Origin: JBJYKD01 sp049310025
GTDB taxonomy: Bacteria; Bacillota; Thermosediminibacteria; Thermosediminibacterales; Tepidanaerobacteraceae
Direction: 5' to 3'
Length of the DNA stretch: 64,000 bases
Assembly (NCBI RefSeq): GCF_049310025.1
Contig: NZ_JBJYKD010000002.1
Coordinates: 62,001 to 126,000 of the forward strand
Position numbers and translations under genes: made by a program
The notes under the pieces: generated by a model
Databases searched by the model: none
The model's input: only the letters and a program-made list of their open reading frames with translations
Told to the model about the DNA's origin: nothing
Shown: one piece after another, positions 58,075 to 64,000 of the stretch
Numbering within the stretch: the stretch's first letter is position 1
Layout of the letters: each line of letters starts with the position of its first letter

Positions 58075-60783
58075 TTGGAAAAAAAGAAATGGTACGCTCT
58101 TGAAAAGAAAGACGTGGCCGAATCTTTAAAAACACATCTGGAAAAGGGCCTCTCTTCACGCCAGGCGGAAGAGAGATTAAAAGCTCACGGATATAATGAG
58201 CTTATAGGAAAAAAGGGACTGACAATATGGGAAATGCTGCTTGAACAGTTTAAAGATTTTCTGGTGCTTATACTTATCGCAGCAAGCCTTGTTTCTATGC
58301 TGATAGGAGAGATTACGGATTCGGCCGTAATCATACTTATAGTCATATTAAACGCGGTCCTGGGCGTAATCCAGGAATCCAGAGCCAGCAAAGCCCTGGA
58401 GGCTCTACAAAAGATGGCCGCTCCCGAGGCCAAAGTCATCAGAGACGGGCACATAGTTGAAGTCCCGGCAAGGGAATTGGTGCCGGGAGACCTGGTGCTG
58501 CTCGAGGCGGGCAATTACGTACCGGCCGACTTGCGGCTGGTGGAGAGCGTAAATTTGAAAATTGACGAGGCTTCGCTGACTGGAGAATCTGTGCCCGTTG
58601 AAAAAAATGCCGACATAGTTTACCAGGAGGAAATGCCCCTCGGCGACAGGACCAATTCAGCTTTTATGGGAACCGTGGTGACCTACGGCAGGGGCAAGGG
58701 CATTGTTGTTTCCACAGGGATGAATACCGAAATAGGCATGATTGCAGAGATGCTGGAATCTTACCAGGAAGAAGAGACTCCCCTGCAGAAAAAACTCGCC
58801 GAACTTGGTAAAATTTTGGGTATCGCCAGTCTTGCCATATGCGGTGCGGTTTTCGTTCTCGGTCTTATAAGGGGAGTGCCGGCCCTTGAAATGTTTATGA
58901 CCGCGGTGAGCCTTGCTGTGGCTGCCATACCCGAAGGGCTTCCGGCCATTGTGACAATTGTGCTGGCGCTGGGTATGCAACGAATGGTAAAACGCCATTC
59001 GATAATAAAAAAGCTCCACGCAGTCGAAACCCTCGGCAGCATCACGGTCATATGTTCAGATAAGACCGGGACCCTTACTCAAAACGAGATGACCGTTACC
59101 AGGATTTATACGGACGGCAAAATGTATTCTGTAAGCGGCGAGGGATACAGGCCTTACGGCGAGTTTACTCTGGATAAGTCCAAAATAGACCCCAAGGCGG
59201 ACCCTCACTTAAAGCTCCTGTTGACCATCGGCACCCTGTGCAACGACTCTAAACTGGAAGAAAGCGGCACTGAAAAAGACAGTGAGAAATCCTGGCGCAT
59301 CCTGGGGGACCCGACAGAAGGCGCCCTTGTGGTAGCCGCCGCCAAAGCCGGCATTTATACAGAAGATCTCGCCAGAACCATGCCCAGACTCCAGGAAATA
59401 CCCTTTGATTCCGACAGGAAGAGAATGACTACTTTCCACCCGGCCGACCATGGTTATGTGGCATATGTAAAGGGAGCCCCCGACGTTATGCTCGGTTTAT
59501 CCTCGACTATATATAAAGGCGGTAAGGTGGTCCCCCTGACTTCTGAGGATAAGAAAAAAATCATGGACGCCAACCGTGAAATGGCCACCCGCGCTCTCAG
59601 AGTTCTGGCCCTGGCTTACAGAAATCTCGACAGCATACCCGGAGAACCCAGGCCCGAAGAGATCGAAAAAGATATGACTTTTGTGGGCCTCGTTGGAATG
59701 ATAGACCCTGCCAGGCCGGAAGCAAAAGAAGCCATTAAGATTTGCAAACAAGCCGGCATCAGGCCTGTTATGATCACCGGCGACTACAAAGACACAGCCG
59801 TAGCCATAGCAAAGGAACTGGGGATGATCGAAGACGAGACCAGGGTTTTAACCGGAGCCCAGCTGGATGAACTGAGTGACGAAGAATTGGCGGCCGCTGC
59901 CAGTGATGTATCCGTATACGCCCGGGTATCTCCGGTCCACAAACTTAAAATCGTCGATGCCATAAAGAAAAACAAACATATTGCTGCTATGACCGGAGAT
60001 GGCGTCAACGACGCTCCCGCTTTGAAAAAGGCCGACATAGGCGTAGCCATGGGAATTACGGGGACCGACGTTGCAAAAGAAACAGCCGACATGATATTGA
60101 CCGACGATAATTTTGCCAGCATCGTTGCGGCGGTGGAAGAGGGAAGGGTCATTTATTCCAACATACGGAAGTTTATCTTTTTCCTGCTTTCCTGCAATAT
60201 CGCCGAAATATTGATTATTTTCGTGGCAATGCTTACAGGGTTGCCCGTGCCGCTGAAGCCCATTCAATTGCTGTGGTTGAATCTTTTGACCGACGCTTTC
60301 CCGGCGCTGGCGCTGGGGATGGAAAAGAGAGAACCGGATATTATGAAAAGACCGCCACGGGACCCCGATGAACCAATTATGGACAAACGCATGAAATGGC
60401 AGATCGCGATTCAGAGTACTTTCATGACGGTAGCCGTTCTCGGAGTCTTCGTATATGCCCTGAATTTCGAAAACGGCATTCAAACAGCCAGGACCTATGC
60501 CTTTACCACTCTTATATTCAGCGAGCTTTTAAGAGCTTATACATCCCGCTCGGAAACTTTCTCGGTATTTGAAATTGGATTCTTTACAAACAAATACATG
60601 GTGGGCGGCACCATAATATCATTCTTGCTGCTTCTTACCGTGATTTATGTTCCGTATTTAAGGTCGGTTTTCGATACAATATTTCTTTCCTTCCACGATT
60701 GGGATGTAATAGTGGCCTTCGGCTTGATACCGTTTATAGCCGCCGAAGTAAGCAAAGTATTCCTGAGAAGGCACCAAAACTGA
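58075..60783 (+). CDS. P-type cation ATPase, Ca2+-type (SERCA/PacL-like)
   Basis: 902-residue P2A-type ATPase with about ten membrane helices. Actuator domain TGESVPVEKNADI, M4 ion site AAIPEGLPAIVTIV, phosphorylation motif ICSDKTGTLTQNEMTV, hinge AAMTGDGVNDAPALKKADIG and M6 NLLTDAFPALALG, all typical of calcium pumps. Such enzymes can export Mn2+, and the upstream yybP-ykoY riboswitch makes manganese export or dual Ca2+/Mn2+ export the favoured role. TTG 58075 follows AGGGAGGG; no other start fits. The only large plus-strand gene in the window. Confidence 0.95.
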   Translation: MEKKKWYALEKKDVAESLKTHLEKGLSSRQAEERLKAHGYNELIGKKGLTIWEMLLEQFKDFLVLILIAASLVSMLIGEITDSAVIILIVILNAVLGVIQESRASKALEALQKMAAPEAKVIRDGHIVEVPARELVPGDLVLLEAGNYVPADLRLVESVNLKIDEASLTGESVPVEKNADIVYQEEMPLGDRTNSAFMGTVVTYGRGKGIVVSTGMNTEIGMIAEMLESYQEEETPLQKKLAELGKILGIASLAICGAVFVLGLIRGVPALEMFMTAVSLAVAAIPEGLPAIVTIVLALGMQRMVKRHSIIKKLHAVETLGSITVICSDKTGTLTQNEMTVTRIYTDGKMYSVSGEGYRPYGEFTLDKSKIDPKADPHLKLLLTIGTLCNDSKLEESGTEKDSEKSWRILGDPTEGALVVAAAKAGIYTEDLARTMPRLQEIPFDSDRKRMTTFHPADHGYVAYVKGAPDVMLGLSSTIYKGGKVVPLTSEDKKKIMDANREMATRALRVLALAYRNLDSIPGEPRPEEIEKDMTFVGLVGMIDPARPEAKEAIKICKQAGIRPVMITGDYKDTAVAIAKELGMIEDETRVLTGAQLDELSDEELAAAASDVSVYARVSPVHKLKIVDAIKKNKHIAAMTGDGVNDAPALKKADIGVAMGITGTDVAKETADMILTDDNFASIVAAVEEGRVIYSNIRKFIFFLLSCNIAEILIIFVAMLTGLPVPLKPIQLLWLNLLTDAFPALALGMEKREPDIMKRPPRDPDEPIMDKRMKWQIAIQSTFMTVAVLGVFVYALNFENGIQTARTYAFTTLIFSELLRAYTSRSETFSVFEIGFFTNKYMVGGTIISFLLLLTVIYVPYLRSVFDTIFLSFHDWDVIVAFGLIPFIAAEVSKVFLRRHQN

Positions 60784-60786
60784 AAG

Positions 60787-60822
60787 GATCAAGGGCCTGT
60801 CGTCTTTGACAGGCCCTTGATC
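60787..60822. terminator. Bidirectional terminator between the ATPase and fur
   Basis: GATCAAGGGCCTGTC and GACAGGCCCTTGATC form a perfect 15-bp stem around GTCTTT. It lies between two converging genes; T runs are short on both sides. Confidence 0.8.
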
Positions 60823-60831
60823 TTATCCGGT

Positions 60832-61317
60832 TTAATTTTCTTTTTTTATGTTTTGCGGCTCCTGACATTCCCGGCAGTAGCCCAGAAATTTTACCACGTG
60901 GTCCACTATTTTAAACTCGTTGCTTTTTTCGACTTTCTGTTCCAGTTCATCCAGCAGGTCTCCGTCGAATTCGTAAACCCTGCCGCATTTTATGCATATC
61001 AGGTGGTGATGCTGGTGCTTTTCTTCTTCACTCAATTCGTATCTGTAACAACCATCCCCGAAATTAAGTTTTTTTATGATGTCAAACTCGTCGAAAAGCT
61101 GAAGGGTCCTGTAGATGGTAGCAAGACCTACGTCGGGGAATTTTTCTTTTACCAGGCCGTAAATTTCTTCGGTGCTAAGGTGCTTCGACTGGTTCTCCAA
61201 AAGCACGTCCAGCGTGGCTCTCCTCTGCGGGGTAAGCTTGCACTCTTTTTCCCTCATTTTTTCTTCTATCAACCTGAGTTTCCGGCTTTTTTCATCCAGC
61301 TTTTCTTCTGCGGCCAC
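60832..61317 (-). CDS. fur: Fur-family regulator
   Basis: 161-residue metalloregulator. Winged helix: KLTPQRRATLDVLLENQSKH and GLATIYRTLQLFDEFDIIKK; metal part HQHHHLICIKCGRVYEF with CIKC and a second pair CREC near the end, the structural zinc site. HHH and D/E ligands fit iron-sensing Fur more than PerR. A Fur-box-like sequence sits in its promoter, consistent with autoregulation. Converges with the ATPase gene. Zur or PerR specificity cannot be excluded. Confidence 0.92.
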   Translation of the reverse strand: MAAEEKLDEKSRKLRLIEEKMREKECKLTPQRRATLDVLLENQSKHLSTEEIYGLVKEKFPDVGLATIYRTLQLFDEFDIIKKLNFGDGCYRYELSEEEKHQHHHLICIKCGRVYEFDGDLLDELEQKVEKSNEFKIVDHVVKFLGYCRECQEPQNIKKEN

Positions 61318-61348
61318 TTTGATCCCCCCTGATACCTATCCTGTACCT

Positions 61349-61377
61349 AGTATAGTGTAAATAAAAATCATTGTCAA
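61349..61377 (-). promoter_or_regulatory. Promoter of fur with a Fur-box-like spacer
   Basis: Minus strand: TTGACA (61372-61377), 17-bp spacer ATGATTTTTATTTACAC, TATACT (61349-61354). The overlap TGACAATGATTTTTA resembles the 7-1-7 Fur box TGATAATNATTATCA at 12 of 14 defined positions. Confidence 0.65.
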
Positions 61378-61382
61378 GATTT

Positions 61383-62954
61383 TTAAAATCTGATGAGGAC
61401 TGCATTGGCCATATCTTCAATCTTCCTGATTTCGTGTAATACTTCATCCGGAATGTTTTCGTCCACCCCCAGAGCCATTAAGGCTTCGCCCCGATATGAT
61501 TTTCTGCCGACCTGCATGTAAGCAATATTTATGTCGTTTTTACCGAGCAGGGTCCCCACTTTTCCCACTATTCCCGGCCTGTCTTTATGAAAAGTTATCA
61601 AAACATATCCCGAGGGGATGAGATCAATCTTGTAGTCGTCAACGGCTATGATTCTCTCTTCATTATTGCCTGTAACCGTACCGGAAACAAGGCCTTCACC
61701 TTTATCGGTGGTTACCTTCATCGTAACCACCCCGGGGGCATCCTGCTCCTGTCTTATCTTTTTTTCTATGATTTTAATACCCCTCTCCTTTGCTATAAGG
61801 GGAGCATTTACCAGGTTTGCCTGAGTTTGAAGTATGTTCGACAAAATGCCCTTTATCCCGGCGGTGGTTACAAGTTTGACATCCATTTTTTCAATTTTGC
61901 CGGTGTATATCATTTCCACTTCTCTGATTCTTCCGTTTCTCAACTGTGTGTAAAAGGACCCCATTTTTTCCGCCAGGTCTATAAAGGGTTTTATTTCGTT
62001 GAATTCTTCCGGCTTTACAGACAGCATGTTTACGGGATTCTTAACAATTTCGCCTTTCAGCGCTCTCATTACATCCCTGGCCACCTCTTTTGCCACACTA
62101 ATCTGTGCCTCAGCCGTCGAGGCCCCCAGGTGCGGTGTGGCTATCACATTGGGTAAGGCAATTAACGGGCTCTCAATCGGAGGCTCGTGCTCGAACACAT
62201 CCAGAGCGCATCCGGCTATTTTTCCCGACTTTAAAGCATCGTAAAGAGCTTTTTCGTCTATGATGCCACCCCGCGCACAGTTTATGAGCATTACACCGTC
62301 TTTCATCATGGAAATTTGCTCTTGCCCGATCATATGATAAGTATTTTTTGTCAGCGGCACGTGAAATGTTATAAAATCCGCCTCTTTTAACAGCGTATGC
62401 AAATCCGTTACGGTAATATTAATATTTTCGACCTGGTCTTTGTTGATGTAGGGATCGTAAGCCAATACGCTCATTCCAAACCCCATCGCCTTTTTGGCCA
62501 CTTCTTTTCCTATCCTTCCAAAACCCACAACGCCCAGAACTTTACCGTTTAATTCCACACCCATAAATTTGTTTCTTTCCCATTTCCCCGCCTTCAGGCT
62601 CGCTACCGCCTGAGGAATGTTTCTGGAAAGCGCCGCCAGCAAAGCCATAGTATGCTCGCTCGCAGCGATGGTATTGCCCTCTGGAGCATTTACAACGAGA
62701 ATTCCTTTTCTGGTGGCCGTCTCCACATCTATATTATCCACACCAACACCGGCCCTGCCTATGACTTTTAAATTGCTGTTTTCTATAATGTTTTTTGTAA
62801 CCTTCGTTGCACTTCTAACAATCAGGGCGTCGTAATCCTTGATTATTTCAATAATTTCTTTTTCGCTCAACCTGGTTTTTACATCCACTTCACACTCCTG
62901 TCTTAAAATGTCTATCCCTTCTACGGCGATATCATCGCTTATCAGTATTTTCAT
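61383..62954 (-). CDS. serA: D-3-phosphoglycerate dehydrogenase
   Basis: First step of serine biosynthesis, oxidising 3-phosphoglycerate with NAD. N-terminal substrate domain, then the nucleotide fold VLGVVGFGRIGKEVAKKAMG, catalytic arginine in NCARGGIIDEKAL, glutamate and histidine in ATPHLGASTAEAQ, an intervening domain and a C-terminal ACT domain (VLITFHKDRPGIVGKVGTLL). Length 523, the long form. ATG 62954 (MKILISDDIAVEGI) has GGAGAGGTGG upstream; the frame extends to 63053 inside the aminotransferase. Overlaps that gene by 23 bases. Confidence 0.97.
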   Translation of the reverse strand: MKILISDDIAVEGIDILRQECEVDVKTRLSEKEIIEIIKDYDALIVRSATKVTKNIIENSNLKVIGRAGVGVDNIDVETATRKGILVVNAPEGNTIAASEHTMALLAALSRNIPQAVASLKAGKWERNKFMGVELNGKVLGVVGFGRIGKEVAKKAMGFGMSVLAYDPYINKDQVENINITVTDLHTLLKEADFITFHVPLTKNTYHMIGQEQISMMKDGVMLINCARGGIIDEKALYDALKSGKIAGCALDVFEHEPPIESPLIALPNVIATPHLGASTAEAQISVAKEVARDVMRALKGEIVKNPVNMLSVKPEEFNEIKPFIDLAEKMGSFYTQLRNGRIREVEMIYTGKIEKMDVKLVTTAGIKGILSNILQTQANLVNAPLIAKERGIKIIEKKIRQEQDAPGVVTMKVTTDKGEGLVSGTVTGNNEERIIAVDDYKIDLIPSGYVLITFHKDRPGIVGKVGTLLGKNDINIAYMQVGRKSYRGEALMALGVDENIPDEVLHEIRKIEDMANAVLIRF

Positions 62955-64000
62955 TGCCAACCACCTCTCCTTCAAAAACCTTCTCTGCGGCATTGACTCC
63001 TTTGCCGTAGAGACTTTCATCCCCCAGGACCATTTCCAGAGCCGCCAGCACATTGATTATATCAAGTTCGTCAACATATCCCAGGTGACCTATCCTCATT
63101 ATTTTATTTTTCAATCTGTCCTGGCCGCCCGCGATGGTTATGTTGAACCTGCTCTTCATCAACTTTGGAAAGGCGAGTCTGCCTTCATACTGGGAGACAT
63201 CCACTGAAGTCACCGTGGGAGACGCCCACCTGTCTTCTACAAAAAGCTTGAACCCCAGGGCCTTTAAACCCTCCCTTAAACCCCGGGAAAGCTTCATATG
63301 CCTTGCAAAAATATGAGCGAGGCCTTCCTGTTTAATCAATTCCAGAGACTCCTTCAGGGCAAAAATCAAAGATACCGCCGGAGTGTACGGCGTTTGTCCT
63401 TTTTCAAGACTTTTTCTGGCTGCCTTAAAATCCCAGTAAAATCTGGGCATCTTAGACTTCTCCACAAAGTGCCAGGCCTTCGGGCTCAGAGACACAAACC
63501 CAAGCCCCGGCGGCATCATGAGGGCTTTTTGCGAACCGGTAACCACCACGTCCAGATTCCACTCGTCAGTCTTTAAATCCACAGCTCCAAGAGAGCTTAT
63601 GGCATCCACCAGCAACAGTGCCGGGTGGTCCCCCACCGCTTCCCTCAAGGACTTTACATCGTTTAAAACACCTGTGGATGTTTCGTTGTGTGTCAGCAAA
63701 ATCCCTTTTATTTCCTTATTTTTATCCCTTAAAATTCTCTCTCTTACAATTTCCGGCGTAACAGGCTTTCCCCATTCTACTGAAATTCTTTCAACCCTTG
63801 CTCCAAAAGCTTCTGCAATCGAAGCGAACCTTTCGCCGAAGACGCCGCACGTAAATGAGACTATCAGGTCCCCGGGCGAAAAAAGGTTTACAATGGCTGC
63901 CTCCATCACTCCTGTACCGGCGGAGGGGAAAATGAGAACATCATTTTTTGTTTGAAACACCTCTTTTAAGCCTTCACTGACATCTTTAAAAAGCTTTGAA
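62932..64000 (-). CDS. Class V aminotransferase, serine-pathway type (5' end outside window)
   Basis: PLP-dependent aminotransferase of the alanine-glyoxylate/serine-pyruvate group. It reads through the right edge without a start (SKLFKDVSEGLKEVFQTKND). PLP features: SAGTGVMEAAIVNLFSPGD, aspartate in LLVDAISSLGAVDLKTDEW, and Schiff-base lysine in VVTGSQKALMMPPGLGF. It overlaps serA by 23 bases, so the pair is co-translated; this enzyme probably makes phosphoserine or serine in the serA pathway. SerC proper is a different family. Confidence 0.93.
   Translation of the reverse strand, partial: SKLFKDVSEGLKEVFQTKNDVLIFPSAGTGVMEAAIVNLFSPGDLIVSFTCGVFGERFASIAEAFGARVERISVEWGKPVTPEIVRERILRDKNKEIKGILLTHNETSTGVLNDVKSLREAVGDHPALLLVDAISSLGAVDLKTDEWNLDVVVTGSQKALMMPPGLGFVSLSPKAWHFVEKSKMPRFYWDFKAARKSLEKGQTPYTPAVSLIFALKESLELIKQEGLAHIFARHMKLSRGLREGLKALGFKLFVEDRWASPTVTSVDVSQYEGRLAFPKLMKSRFNITIAGGQDRLKNKIMRIGHLGYVDELDIINVLAALEMVLGDESLYGKGVNAAEKVFEGEVVGNENTDKR

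Noticed and set aside
1..64000. CRISPR arrays, rRNA and tRNA genes, intact insertion sequences
   Set aside because: No regularly spaced repeats, no rRNA or tRNA sequence and no intact transposase gene was recognised on reading both strands; a tRNAscan or CRISPR finder run was not possible.

Overview
The window is almost entirely a minus-strand, colinear block from an anaerobic, endospore-forming member of the Clostridia. The gene set (spo0A, spoIVB, the complete spoIIIAA-AH operon, sigK, spoIIM), the OLE RNA with its partner protein, and the tungsten-type aldehyde ferredoxin oxidoreductase point to a thermophilic lineage such as Thermoanaerobacterales or Thermosediminibacterales. The species cannot be named from sequence alone. 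Many genes start with TTG or GTG behind strong ribosome sites.

Layout, left to right (genes read right to left). 0-4 kb: the xerD start, spoIIM, nudF, a 42-residue plus-strand gene, and a steB/steA-like pair. 4-16 kb: spo0A (behind a sigma-H-like promoter overlapping an 0A box), spoIVB, recN, argR, nadK, a membrane-anchored nuclease-fold protein, tlyA, oapA, the OLE RNA, ispA, xseB, xseA, nusB, a DUF2273 gene, amaP and asp23. 16-24 kb: spoIIIAH to spoIIIAA, a CD1247-type gene, efp, pepQ and the remains of aroQ.

24-42 kb is an accessory segment between two parts of a neighbourhood (pilus genes, aroQ-pepQ-efp) that is usually contiguous. It holds aroK, two divergent aroE genes, a tripartite tricarboxylate transporter (tctABC), a cupin, a ThDP enzyme, a type I 3-dehydroquinate dehydratase, an isocitrate-lyase/PEP-mutase-family lyase, a MoaD-like protein with a tungsten aldehyde oxidoreductase, an EamA transporter, a CoA-acylating aldehyde dehydrogenase, an HMG-CoA-lyase-family enzyme and an IclR regulator. 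Two promoters in this segment share the same -35/-10 spacing and the same pair of near-palindromes 20 bp apart just downstream. This suggests a single IclR-controlled catabolic regulon for an imported di- or tricarboxylate or related acid.

42-52 kb is a type IV pilus/competence cluster (pilO, a frameshifted pilN, pilM, comFB, four prepilins, pilD, pilC, pilT, pilB). 52-64 kb holds yqeG, sigK, a class B penicillin-binding protein, a U32 peptidase, mltG, queT, then the only large plus-strand gene, a Ca2+-type P-ATPase behind a yybP-ykoY (Mn2+) riboswitch with a terminator switch. After it come fur (promoter with a Fur-box-like spacer), serA and a class V aminotransferase cut by the right edge.

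The most notable items are the complete OLE RNA locus, the twin-operator catabolic regulon, the apparent replacement of aroQ by a type I enzyme, the pilN frameshift and the riboswitch-controlled ATPase.
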